Made by a program: the position numbers and the translations under genes
Assembly (NCBI GenBank): GCA_036563615.1
Contig: DATCMB010000023.1
Coordinates: 310,001-374,000 of the forward strand
Reading direction: 5' to 3'
DNA length: 64,000 nucleotides
Source of the DNA: Candidatus Binatia bacterium
GTDB taxonomy: Bacteria; Desulfobacterota; Binatia; UBA12015
Notes under the pieces: model-generated
Seen by the model: the letters and a program-made list of their open reading frames with translations, nothing else
Told to the model about the DNA's origin: nothing
The model's database searches: none
In this document: positions 32,683 to 40,561 of the stretch, in pieces
Layout: the number at the start of each line of letters is the position of its first letter
Position numbering within the stretch: position 1 is the first letter of the stretch

Positions 32683-33500
32683 CACAGGCGCAGGATGCCG
32701 GACTGGCTCGCGGTCGCCATCAGCGTGCCGTCCTCGGCGAAGATGTGCATGCGGCCGTGCACGAAGCCCGCGTGGACGCCGTGGATGCGGATGTCGCAGC
32801 ACATCCACTCGGTCTCGCGCAGCTCGCGGATGCGGATCGTGTTGTCGAGGCTGTTCGCGCCGGCGAGGCGGCCGAGCGCGTGGCCGGTCGCGGACGGCAC
32901 GTAGTCGGCGATGATCGCGAGCAGGCCCGAGGTCACCGGACGGCGCTCTCGCGGGCGTCCCCACAGCACCGCGTGGCCGTCCTTGCTCAGCTCGCCTTTG
33001 CGCTTGTTTCCGTAGCGCCCCTTCGCGACGCGCATGTCGAACTGGTGGTGCAGGTCGCGCGTCTGGGCGTCGAAGTGCGGCATCGGCTCGCACTCGTCGG
33101 GCGGCGGCACGTCCGGCATCTGCGCCCACTGCGCGGAAACGTTCTGCGGACGCGCGCCGAGCGCCGCGTTGACGGTCAGGATCTCGCGGTCGCCGACGTG
33201 CCCGACGACGCGCGCTTGCGTCACGTGCTTGCCCTGCTTGGGCACGATCACGTCGACGTCGAGGTACTCGCCGGGCTTCGCGTAGGCGAGGTACTGCGCG
33301 GTCGCCCAGATCGCGGGGCGTCCCGTCGTGCGCTCCATCGCCGCGATCGAGGCGGCGAGCCCGACGCCGCCGAACAGGAACTTGTTCTCCGGCGGTCCGA
33401 CGCAGATCCGCGTCTCGACGGGCAGGACCCAGCGGTGCGGGTTGTGGGTTTCGCGGAGGTCGAAGAGCTCGTGGGTGAGGGGTGGGACGACGGAACTCAT
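32667..33500 (-). CDS. Acyl-CoA thioesterase family protein (TesB-type double hotdog)
   Basis: 277 residues, the length of TesB-like thioesterases. The first hotdog has FLFGGVGLAASIAAMERTTGRPAIWATAQYLAYAKPGEYLDVDVIVPKQGKHVTQARVVGHVGDREILTVNAALG, the family's typical helix-and-strand pattern. The second has SGLLAIIADYVPSATGHALGRLAGANSLDNTIRI, with the Asp/Thr-type catalytic segment, ending MATASQSGILRLW. It should hydrolyse acyl-CoA to acid plus CoA in the cytoplasm. The gene stands alone on the minus strand, convergent with the GMC-hydrolase gene and sharing its terminator hairpin. ATG 33500 is the only reasonable start. Confidence 0.88.
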   Translation of the reverse strand: MSSVVPPLTHELFDLRETHNPHRWVLPVETRICVGPPENKFLFGGVGLAASIAAMERTTGRPAIWATAQYLAYAKPGEYLDVDVIVPKQGKHVTQARVVGHVGDREILTVNAALGARPQNVSAQWAQMPDVPPPDECEPMPHFDAQTRDLHHQFDMRVAKGRYGNKRKGELSKDGHAVLWGRPRERRPVTSGLLAIIADYVPSATGHALGRLAGANSLDNTIRIRELRETEWMCCDIRIHGVHAGFVHGRMHIFAEDGTLMATASQSGILRLWDEDA

Positions 33501-33611
33501 GGCGTCCGTCCAGGGTATGCGACCACGCGTCTGACGCCAGTGTCGGCTGCTCGGATTCCGAGAGCGACGGGCCGCGCGTCGGTACGTAGGGTGTCAAGCC
33601 AAAGGAGACCC

Positions 33612-33664
33612 GAGCGCCCTTCCTGCACCGACGCCGATGCCGGCGCCGGCACCGCAGGGCGCTC
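33612..33664 (-). terminator. Hairpin after the broken cyclase gene
   Basis: GAGCGCCCT (33612-33620) pairs with AGGGCGCTC (33656-33664), with an inner GCCGGCGCCGGC palindrome in the loop. It starts just past the stop of the TPR tail of the minus-strand cyclase gene. Confidence 0.5.
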
Positions 33665-33666
33665 GT

Positions 33667-34221
33667 TCACGTGGCCGTCGTGCTCGCCAGCCTCGTGGTG
33701 AGCCGCTCCAAGAGCTCGAGCTCGCGCGCCATGCCGAGCTGCTCGGCCTCGGCGCGTCCGGTGGCGATCAGCTCGGCGGCGCGCTCGCGGTCGCCGGGGG
33801 CATCGCGCTCGACCAGCATCTGCGCCCAGGAGCGGCGAGCGCGCACGACGTGCGGGCGGGCGCCGATCCGCTCGTTCATCGCCACGGACGCGGCGAAGTG
33901 GGCGTCCGCTTCCTCCCAGCGGCCGAGACAGGCGGCGAGCTTGCCGCAGTACGTCCCGAACGAGCCCCCGGAGATCAGCACGCCGGCCTGCTGGCACACC
34001 TGTCCCGCGACCGGGCGGAGCCGCTCGTAGAGAATCGCCGAGGTCGTACGGTCGTTCAGATCCGCGACGGCGTGGCTCAGGGCCACCATGTAGGCCGACC
34101 AAAGCCAGTTGACCGGTTGTTCGAACCCGTCGCTGCCGAGGATCGCGAGCTGCTCGCGCGCTTCGTCGAGCCGATCGGTCTCCGTGAGCGCCCGCGCCAG
34201 GGCGACGCGCCAGGTTTTCAC
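33667..34221 (-). CDS. TPR tail of the split cyclase-ATPase protein
   Basis: This frame (184 residues if a GTG at 34221 is used) continues the ATPase-TPR protein encoded at 34284-36407. Read upstream past 34221 it gives LHLRLNQGRLGEFIDGLRDQVERAPDVKTWRVALARALTETDRLDEAREQL, an ordinary TPR that joins the end of the other frame at a run of seven G (minus strand) at 34305-34311. Helical repeats continue to MARELELLERLTTRLAS. It is therefore not an independent gene but the C-terminal fifth of a cyclase-ATPase-TPR protein separated by a one-base shift. No ribosome site is seen before any start in the frame. Confidence 0.6.
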   Translation of the reverse strand: MKTWRVALARALTETDRLDEAREQLAILGSDGFEQPVNWLWSAYMVALSHAVADLNDRTTSAILYERLRPVAGQVCQQAGVLISGGSFGTYCGKLAACLGRWEEADAHFAASVAMNERIGARPHVVRARRSWAQMLVERDAPGDRERAAELIATGRAEAEQLGMARELELLERLTTRLASTTAT

Positions 34222-34283
34222 GTCCGGGGCTCTCTCGACCTGGTCACGCAGCCCGTCGATGAACTCGCCGAGCCGGCCCTGGT

Positions 34284-36407
34284 TCAGCCGCAGATGAAGA
34301 GCTGCCCCCCCAGGGCGGTGGCGGCTTCGGGCTGCCCGCCGGCAACCCCGAACTCGAAGGCCGCGATGGCCAGCCGTTCCGTGTCAGGGTCTCCTCGCAA
34401 GCCCGCGAGCATCGCGGCGCCCAGGCGGGCGACCCAGCCGAAGAAGGGCTGGCGGAGCTCCGTCGCGAGGCGCTCGAGCTCTGCGAGTGAAGCCTCCGCT
34501 CCGGCGATGTCGCCCGCTTCGAGCAGCGCCACGGTGCGGTGGTACGCCGCGCTACACGCGAGCTCGCGATTTCCCAGCTCTTCTGCCAGCGACGTCAGCT
34601 CTTCGAGGAGCGTCAAGCGCTCGGCGAGCGTGAACGGGTTGCTGATCGCGACGATGCGCAGGACCAGCACCTGCGCCAGCCCGAGGCGGTCTCCGATCCG
34701 GCGCGCGATCGCGACCGCCTCGCGCGTCAGCGAGTTTCTGCGCTCCTGCTCGTGGGTGTGGAGCAGCTCGACGGCGAGCTGCCCGAGGACACGCGCCCGC
34801 AACAGGCTGTCGCCGTCGCCGAGGGCTGCGGCGGCCTCCTCGTAGAGCGCGATCAGCTCGCGGTCGATGACGTCGCTGCTGGCGTTGAAGCCGCCGGGGC
34901 GCGCCGTGGTCAGCACCGCGCGCGCGAGCCGCTCGCCGTCGCCGAGCGCGCGTGCTGCGTCGACCGCCTGCTGCACCGTCGCGCGATACTGCGGGTTCCC
35001 GGCGCGACGCTGCGCATCGCCGAGACCGATCAGCAGATCGCAGCGCAGCGCTTCGCCTGCGCGATCCCGTGGCGTCCAGACCCCGAGGGCGCGCTCGTAG
35101 TATTCGGCCGCCTCCTCGAACGCGAGACCCGCGAGCGCGCGCTCGGCTGCTTGACGCGCGTACGCCACTGCCTTTGCCGCGTCGACCGCTTCCGTCGCGG
35201 CGAGCCAGTGGTACGCGAGCTCCTCGACGCGTGCGTCGGGCGCTCCTTGCACCAGATCTTCGAGTGCTTCGGCGACCCGACGATGCAGTCGCGCACGCCG
35301 CGTCGCGCTCAGCTCCTCGTAGAGCGTCGTGCGGATCAGCGCGTGGCGGAAGACGAACTGGCCGCCCGTCACCTCGCGTACGAGCGCCGCCGCCGTCGCC
35401 TCGTCGAGCGCGTCGAGCACCGCGTCCTCGCTGGTCTCGGCGACTCTCGACAGCAGCGCGACGTCGAACTGCCGGCCGATCACCGCGCCGAGGCTCAGGA
35501 TCCGATTCGTGGTTTCGGAGAGACGGCTCAGACGCCGCCCGATCACCTCGCGCACGCCTTCGGGGATGCCGAGCGCTTCGATCGTGCCGCGGTACTTCCA
35601 GCGCTCGCCTTCCTGGAAGAACGCGCCGCTCTCGCTGAGATGGCGAATGACCTCGCCGATGAAGAACGGGTTGCCCTCCGTCTCGCGTCGGATGGCGTGC
35701 GCGAGCGAGATCCAGGACTCGTCGAGGTCGTGGCGGGCCACCGCGCGAACGAGCGTTTCCACCGCCATGTCGTCGAGCCCCTGGAGCGACAGTCTCCGGA
35801 CCTCGTTCTCACGCCGCAGGTCCGCGAGCACCGCCGTCAGCGGATGCGTGCGCATGAGGTCCGTGTCGCGGTAGGTGCCGATCACGAGGAGCCGCATCGG
35901 CAGCGCGGCGCGAATCATGTGCTTGAGGAGCAGTAGCTCGGGCATCCCGGCCCAGTGCAGGTCGTCGAGGATGAGCACGATCGGGCTCTCCTGCGACGCC
36001 GCCGAGAGCAGGCCCGTCACCGCTTCGAAGAGCAGGTAGCGCTCGGTCTCCGCCTCGGCCTTCTGCGGCGCGGGAAGGTTCGGCACGCGCCGCGCGAGCT
36101 CGGGGACGATGCGCGTGAGCTCTCCGCCGTGGCTCGCGACGTGCGTCGCGAGCGTCTCCTCCGAGGCGTGCGCGACGTAGTGGCGCAGCGCCTCGACGAA
36201 CGGCCGGTACGGCATCCCGACGTCCTCGTCGCACGTGCCGAAGAGCACCGTGCCGCCCTCGGCGTGGGCGGCGCGTGCGGTCTCGATCGCGAGGCGCGTC
36301 TTGCCGATCCCGGGTTCGCCCGCGAGCAGCACGATCTGGCGCTGACCGTCTCTCGCTTTCGCCCAGGCGCTCTTCAGGGCCTCGAGCTCCTTGCTGCGGC
36401 CGAACAT
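34284..36407 (-). CDS. AAA/STAND ATPase-TPR part of the split cyclase gene
   Basis: Open for 707 residues from ATG 36407 (MFGRSKELEALKSAWAKARDGQ). Walker A is LLAGEPGIGKTRLA and Walker B is IVLILDDLHWAG, followed by the winged-helix-like ILSLGAVIGRQFDVALLSRV and TPR helices. The frame can be read upstream of 36407 as AGIPLPPRVASRPAFS, the usual linker from a cyclase domain, and needs a shift near 36470 to join the cyclase frame. At the other end GGQLFICG-stop lies at a seven-G run, where a shift restores the TPR tail. The protein is thus the middle piece of a gene parallel to the two intact cyclase-ATPase genes. Whether the breaks are real or sequencing errors is open. Confidence 0.7.
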   Translation of the reverse strand: MFGRSKELEALKSAWAKARDGQRQIVLLAGEPGIGKTRLAIETARAAHAEGGTVLFGTCDEDVGMPYRPFVEALRHYVAHASEETLATHVASHGGELTRIVPELARRVPNLPAPQKAEAETERYLLFEAVTGLLSAASQESPIVLILDDLHWAGMPELLLLKHMIRAALPMRLLVIGTYRDTDLMRTHPLTAVLADLRRENEVRRLSLQGLDDMAVETLVRAVARHDLDESWISLAHAIRRETEGNPFFIGEVIRHLSESGAFFQEGERWKYRGTIEALGIPEGVREVIGRRLSRLSETTNRILSLGAVIGRQFDVALLSRVAETSEDAVLDALDEATAAALVREVTGGQFVFRHALIRTTLYEELSATRRARLHRRVAEALEDLVQGAPDARVEELAYHWLAATEAVDAAKAVAYARQAAERALAGLAFEEAAEYYERALGVWTPRDRAGEALRCDLLIGLGDAQRRAGNPQYRATVQQAVDAARALGDGERLARAVLTTARPGGFNASSDVIDRELIALYEEAAAALGDGDSLLRARVLGQLAVELLHTHEQERRNSLTREAVAIARRIGDRLGLAQVLVLRIVAISNPFTLAERLTLLEELTSLAEELGNRELACSAAYHRTVALLEAGDIAGAEASLAELERLATELRQPFFGWVARLGAAMLAGLRGDPDTERLAIAAFEFGVAGGQPEAATALGGQLFICG

Positions 36408-36987
36408 CGAGAACGCCGGTCGCGACGCGACCCGCGGCGGCAGCGGGATGCCCGCATTCGGCTTGTCGCTCCCAGGCGACGGCGCAGGCGACGACCGGCT
36501 CGGGTAGCCCCTTCAGCACCACGGGACCGATCGGCGTGAAGGTGTGACCGCCGCGGCCGCGCGCGGTGAGCCGCACCAGCTCGGCGACCAGGATCTGGCC
36601 GCCCTCGGCGGTGGCGCACAGGCGTGCCGCCTCGATCACCGGCACGCCGAAGCAGTCGTTCCCCTCCCAGGTGACGTCGCCCAGGCTGATGCCGATGCGC
36701 ACCGAGAGCGATGGCCCCGAGCTCCGCCGGCTGTGTGCATCGACGGCCTGCTGCATGGCGACCGCCGCGCTCACGGCGTCCGCGGCGCCGGAGAAGGTCG
36801 CCATGATGCCGTCGCCGGTGTTCTTCACCACGGTTCCGTGGTGGGCGGCGACGGCGTCGGTGAGCAGACGATCGTGCGTGCGGCGGAGTTCCTCGGCGGC
36901 CGCCTCACCGATCTGCGTGCGCACCGCGGTCGATCCGACCAGATCGGTGAAGAGGATCGTCGCCGTTGTGATCTGCTGGTCGGACAT
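35809..36987 (-). CDS. Class III cyclase domain of the split cyclase-ATPase gene
   Basis: ATG 36987 starts MSDQQITTATILFTDLVGSTAVRTQIG. The cyclase domain is complete up to about residue 175: metal Asp in LFTDLVGST, VVKNTGDGIMATFSGAADAV with the second Asp, VRIGISLGDV, and VIEAARLCATAEGGQILVAELV. It ends VLKGLPEPVVACAVAWE, the usual domain end. Beyond about 36465 the frame stays open to 35809 but codes Arg/Ala-rich nonsense antiparallel to real ATPase sequence in another frame, so a frameshift near 36470 is required. Unlike the other two cyclases it has no zinc ribbons. A copy of the dispersed motif lies about 125-155 nt upstream. Confidence 0.65.
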   Translation of the reverse strand: MSDQQITTATILFTDLVGSTAVRTQIGEAAAEELRRTHDRLLTDAVAAHHGTVVKNTGDGIMATFSGAADAVSAAVAMQQAVDAHSRRSSGPSLSVRIGISLGDVTWEGNDCFGVPVIEAARLCATAEGGQILVAELVRLTARGRGGHTFTPIGPVVLKGLPEPVVACAVAWERQAECGHPAAAAGRVATGVLDVRPQQGARGPEERLGESERRSAPDRAARGRTRDRQDAPRDRDRTRRPRRGRHGALRHVRRGRRDAVPAVRRGAAPLRRARLGGDARDARREPRRRAHAHRPRARAARAEPSRAAEGRGGDRALPALRSGDGPALGGVAGEPDRAHPRRPALGRDARATAPQAHDSRRAADAAPRDRHLPRHGPHAHASADGGARGPAA

Positions 36988-37110
36988 ACGGGCGAAGATC
37001 CCTCGCTATTCCCTCGCGTGCAGAAAAGGCCGCCTCGCCGGAAGGATCACGATGTGGGACGATGCGGGCCAAAAAACGGCTGCAACTTTATAGCGTTACA
37101 GACGGTGGTC

Positions 37111-37143
37111 CGTCGATGATCGGATCCGACAAGCGATTGATCT
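37111..37143 (-). promoter_or_regulatory. Dispersed AT-rich motif, copy 3
   Basis: Read on the minus strand it contains ATCAATCGCTTGTCGGAT followed by CCGATCATCGACG, close to the copies at 4568 and 23397. It points towards the cyclase gene that starts at 36987. TATAAAG at 37092-37086 lies between. The intergenic region 36988-37237 holds nothing else recognisable. Confidence 0.5.
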
Positions 37144-37237
37144 TTTCTGCCAGCCGAACGCGGGACGGCGCCGTGCGCAGCGCATGCGCGCTGCCTTGCC
37201 CGAGCGCACCCCTTTGGTAGGGACGACGCGAGCGAGG

Positions 37238-37972
37238 ATGCACGAGTCCGCAACCGCGAGCACGGCGCAGCGCTTTCCCTGGCACGCTTACCTGGTGCTG
37301 ATCCGCCCGAGCCGCATCGCCCGCGCGCTCGACGCGATCCGTGCGAGCGGCATCGTCGACCCGGTGCCGAATCTGTTCCAGATCGAGCTCGGCGTGCTGC
37401 GCATGTGGCACCGGATCGTCTTTCGCTCCGAGACGATCGGCACGACGACCGAGTTCCCGGTGCGCGACGATCCCTGGGCCCGGCTCCTCGAGCGGCGCTG
37501 GCTCCGCTTTCCTTTTCTATTGTGGGAGGGCTCGGTGGTGCCGTGGGACCTCTCGGGTCTGCTGAGCGACCCCGAGCGGCTCATGACGCACCTGCTCGGC
37601 ACGCACCACGACGGCCTGCAGTTCGTCTACGACATGCAGATCCTGACCGCGTACCCCGGCGCGCTCGAGGAGCTGCGCGACCGCGCGCGTGCGGTCGTCG
37701 AGCAGCACACGCGTCGCCACCGCCGGCTCAGGAACCTCTGCGTCTACGAGCGCTACCACGAGACGCTGCTCGAGGTGGTCGAGCGCGCGCTGCAGGAAGG
37801 GATCACGCTGCCGCCCGATGAGGCCAACGACCCCGACATCTCGTTCCTCGCCCACCTCCGCTGGTGCGCGATGCAGCCCGCAACGCCGCGCGAGGCGTGG
37901 CGCGCGTGGCGCGAAGGGCGCTTGACGTTCGCGCCGTGCCGCCTCCCGTCGCCGGCCGCGGCGTCGCAATGA
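37238..37972 (+). CDS. Protein of unknown function, first of a coupled pair
   Basis: 244 residues from ATG 37238 (AGCGAGG before it); an earlier in-frame start at 37184 is less likely. It is rich in charged and aromatic residues, without signal peptide or membrane segment: PNLFQIELGVLRMWHRIVFRSETIGTT, RFPFLLWEGSVVPWDLSGLLSD, THHDGLQFVYDMQILTAYPGALEELRDRARAVVE, LRNLCVYERYHETLLEVVERALQEG. The protein is mostly helical and may be cytoplasmic. I recognise no family. Its stop overlaps the start of the next gene (ATGA), so the two proteins are probably made together and may interact. Confidence 0.75.
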   Translation: MHESATASTAQRFPWHAYLVLIRPSRIARALDAIRASGIVDPVPNLFQIELGVLRMWHRIVFRSETIGTTTEFPVRDDPWARLLERRWLRFPFLLWEGSVVPWDLSGLLSDPERLMTHLLGTHHDGLQFVYDMQILTAYPGALEELRDRARAVVEQHTRRHRRLRNLCVYERYHETLLEVVERALQEGITLPPDEANDPDISFLAHLRWCAMQPATPREAWRAWREGRLTFAPCRLPSPAAASQ

Positions 37973-38526
37973 CCGCCGAAGAATTGCTCGGCGCCGACCG
38001 GCGCACGCTGCGCGAGCTGCTCGCGCGCGGCCACCGCGTCGAGCCCGACGCGCTCGCCGGCTGGCAGTACCGAGGCACGAGCCTCGGCCTGCCCGAATTC
38101 GTCGACCGCCTCGCGTGGAAGACGTTCGTCAAGGCGTTCCATCGCGACCCGGGCGCGCCCTTCGTGCGCGGCTGGAACGTGCGCATCCGCCAGACCGGCC
38201 TGCGCGGCCCGATCGAGCCGCTCGTCAAGAACGGCCGTCCGTTCAGCTTCGGGCACTTCCGCGTCGTCGAGCCGCGCGGCTACCGCATGCCGCACGGCGC
38301 GGACCGCGGCCTGCTGCTCGACTACGGCCTCGGCGGAAATGCTTCGTTTGACCCGGTACGCCTGCTGCGCGATCCGATCGTCGCGCTGAACGAAGGAAGC
38401 GCGGATCTGCTGCTCGGGTGGAGCTATCTGGATCTGGGCGTCGCGCAGGTGCCGACGCCGAGCTTCTTCACGCTCGAGCGCTACGCGCCGGTCGAGGAGC
38501 CGGCTCCGCCCGCTGCGCACGGGTGA
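37969..38526 (+). CDS. Protein of unknown function, second of a coupled pair
   Basis: 185 residues from ATG 37969, within the stop of the previous gene. The sequence MTAEELLGADRRTLRELLARGHRV ... LAGWQYRGTSLGLP ... LAWKTFVKAFHRDPGAPFVRGWNVRIRQTG ... NGRPFSFGHFRVV ... GLLLDYGLGGNAS ... VALNEGSADLLLGWSYLDLGV ... TPSFFTLERY reads like a compact beta-barrel with a helical head; similar stand-alone proteins are common in myxobacteria-like genomes, as far as I recall, without known function. The GWxYRG-GWNVRI-GxSYL pattern suggests a small-molecule or lipid-binding fold, which is a guess. It converges with a GNAT gene 20 nt downstream. Confidence 0.75.
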   Translation: MTAEELLGADRRTLRELLARGHRVEPDALAGWQYRGTSLGLPEFVDRLAWKTFVKAFHRDPGAPFVRGWNVRIRQTGLRGPIEPLVKNGRPFSFGHFRVVEPRGYRMPHGADRGLLLDYGLGGNASFDPVRLLRDPIVALNEGSADLLLGWSYLDLGVAQVPTPSFFTLERYAPVEEPAPPAAHG

Positions 38527-38546
38527 CGCGGCCCGACGTCCGGCGC

Positions 38547-39074
38547 TCAGCTTTGCTGGCGAGACCCGCCGGCGTCCGCGTCGAGCGCGGGGTGGTAGCG
38601 CACGGTACCGGAGACTCCGGCGAGCGTGCCGTCGCGAAGCTCGAGCGCCATGAAGACGTCGTCCGCGACGTCGTACTCGGAGCGTAGACCGAAGAGCGAC
38701 GCGGGCCGGAAGCCGAAGCGCGGATAGTACGCCGCGTGCCCGAGCACGACGACCGCGGCGGCGCCGAGGCTGCGGCATTCCTCGAGCCCGGCGGTGACGA
38801 GCGCGCTGCCGATTCCCTGCCGCTGGCGCTCCGGCATCACGGCCAGCGGCGCGAGGCCCATCAGCAGCAGGTCCGGCCGCGACGCGAGCGTCACCGGCGA
38901 GATCAGGATGTGCCCGGCGATCTCCCCGCCGTCCTCCGCGACTTGCGAGACGATCGGACGCGCGCGCTCGCGTAGGCGGTCCACGATGTCGGCCTCGGCG
39001 CGCCGTCCGAAGGCGAGCTCGTTCACGCGGCGGATCGCCGCCACGTCGCGCGGGCTCTCGGGGCGGATCGTCAT
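38547..39074 (-). CDS. GNAT N-acetyltransferase (YhbS-like)
   Basis: 175 residues. The acetyl-CoA site is LMGLAPLAVMPERQRQGIGSALVTAGLEECRSLGAAAVVVLGHAAYYPRFGF: motif A (QRQGIG) followed by the YhbS-type strand VVVLGHAAYYPRFGF, then LRSEYDVADDVFMALEL. The N-terminus MTIRPESPRDVAAIRRVNELAFGR is the usual GNAT start. The substrate of this subgroup is unknown. It is a single gene on the minus strand, converging with the unknown pair; its promoter lies in the 236-nt gap before 39311. Confidence 0.88.
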   Translation of the reverse strand: MTIRPESPRDVAAIRRVNELAFGRRAEADIVDRLRERARPIVSQVAEDGGEIAGHILISPVTLASRPDLLLMGLAPLAVMPERQRQGIGSALVTAGLEECRSLGAAAVVVLGHAAYYPRFGFRPASLFGLRSEYDVADDVFMALELRDGTLAGVSGTVRYHPALDADAGGSRQQS

Positions 39075-39310
39075 CGCGAGATCCTACGCTTCCGACATGG
39101 GGCGTTCGAGCCTCCGCGCAGCCGCGATGCGCCTTGCCGGGGCGTTCCTCGAAGGCAAGGCGTGAAGCGGACGGTCGGGAACGATCGAAGTCGCGCGCCG
39201 CGAAAAAGTGGCATTTTGACTGCCGAAAGTCAGTCAGGCTGCCGATGAGGTCGGTAGTGGCAGCTCAGGCCCCGGCTCGGCGCCGCCGAGGCGACTTGTG
39301 CGGAGGACGC

Positions 39311-40534
39311 ATGACGACTTCGAACGACACGACGCTCGACGTGAGGCGGCCGTGCGCCGGCTCGCCGATGCGCTGGCTGCTGCTGCTCGCGCTCGTGGCC
39401 GCGTGCAGCAACGCGGACTCGTCGTCGGACGACGACATCCAGTGGAACCTGCTCGAGGAGGCGCACGAGATCGTCGACGCGAGCACGGTGATGACCGCGC
39501 CCGAGGAGCCGCTCGCGACCTACAAGAGCGCCGACGATCCCAACGCGCCGGGCGACACCGAGGTGCCCGACGACGTGTGGCCGGACTACGAGCCGCCGCA
39601 GCCGTACCTGAAGAACACGACCCGCAACCTGCAGTTCAACCAGTCGTCGTTCATCGCCTCGCCGGGCGAGCCGGACGGGGTCACGCGCTACGTGACGACG
39701 AGCGACGGCTACACCTGGGCCGCGATGTCGTCGGCGAAGAGCGCGATGTGGCCCTACCGACGCTCCGACTACACGGGGCTTCCTGCGGTGAACGCGTACT
39801 ACGCCGGCAACCTGGTGACGACGCCGCTCGCGGGCGTGGTCAAGGTGACCGCCAACTTCAAGGGCCAGTACATGAAGTTCTGGGCCAACGAGGACGGCGT
39901 CCCGCCGGACACGCCGGGCGCCGTACCGCTCGACCTGTACTTTGTCGTTGACGAGTGGGGCAACGAGTACATCATGCACGCCTCGGGCGAGCTCGATCAG
40001 GACGAGGTCGGTGCGGCGTTCGATGCCGCCGTGTTGCCGCCCGGGTGGAAGAAGTCGATCCGCCAGCTCGACGAGGATCTGATCCTCCGGCCCGCGAAGG
40101 GCGCGGACGGCAGCTACCACTACCTGATCTTCCGCGACAGCGCGGACAACACCTACCATCAGATCGGCTGGTCTTCGGCGGGATCGCTCGCAGCGCAGGT
40201 CGAGGGCATGCCGATCTGGGGCGGCCTGTCGGACGACGTCCTCGCGGGCGACGGCGGCGGCGCGTGGGACGACGTGATCCATGGAGCGGCCGGCAACGAC
40301 GTCCTCCTGCCCGGCCTCGGCAACGACGAGGTGTGGGGCGACGAGGGGAACGACGCGGTCGTGCTCCCCGGCGCGCGCGCCGACTACGCGCTGGCCTCGA
40401 ACACGGACGATCTGAGCGAGGTCGTGCTCACGCGCCGCGACGAGACGAAGAAGCTCTACTTCGTCGAGGAGCTGCGCTTCGACGACGGTGCGGTGTCGGT
40501 GAAAGACTTCGTGGCCTCGGCGCGGTCCCATTGA
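39311..40534 (+). CDS. Lipoprotein with RTX-type calcium-binding repeats
   Basis: 407 residues from ATG 39311, with CGGAGG before it; ATG 39368 (MRWLLLL) is a shorter alternative. The lipobox ALVAAC places lipidated Cys at 32, followed by a Ser/Asp-rich tether. Residues about 80-300 are beta-rich with many aromatics. The C-terminus has nonapeptide turns GAAGNDVLLPGLGNDEVWGDEGNDAVVLPG, the hemolysin-type (RTX) pattern, followed by YALASNTDDLSEVVLTRRDETKKLYFVEELRFDDG, the usual closing segment of such domains. It is probably anchored to the outer membrane and binds calcium. Its function beyond that is unknown. An AraC regulator gene follows after 27 nt. Confidence 0.82.
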   Translation: MTTSNDTTLDVRRPCAGSPMRWLLLLALVAACSNADSSSDDDIQWNLLEEAHEIVDASTVMTAPEEPLATYKSADDPNAPGDTEVPDDVWPDYEPPQPYLKNTTRNLQFNQSSFIASPGEPDGVTRYVTTSDGYTWAAMSSAKSAMWPYRRSDYTGLPAVNAYYAGNLVTTPLAGVVKVTANFKGQYMKFWANEDGVPPDTPGAVPLDLYFVVDEWGNEYIMHASGELDQDEVGAAFDAAVLPPGWKKSIRQLDEDLILRPAKGADGSYHYLIFRDSADNTYHQIGWSSAGSLAAQVEGMPIWGGLSDDVLAGDGGGAWDDVIHGAAGNDVLLPGLGNDEVWGDEGNDAVVLPGARADYALASNTDDLSEVVLTRRDETKKLYFVEELRFDDGAVSVKDFVASARSH

Positions 40535-40561
40535 CGCCGCAGCGACGCTACGCTGGCCGGC

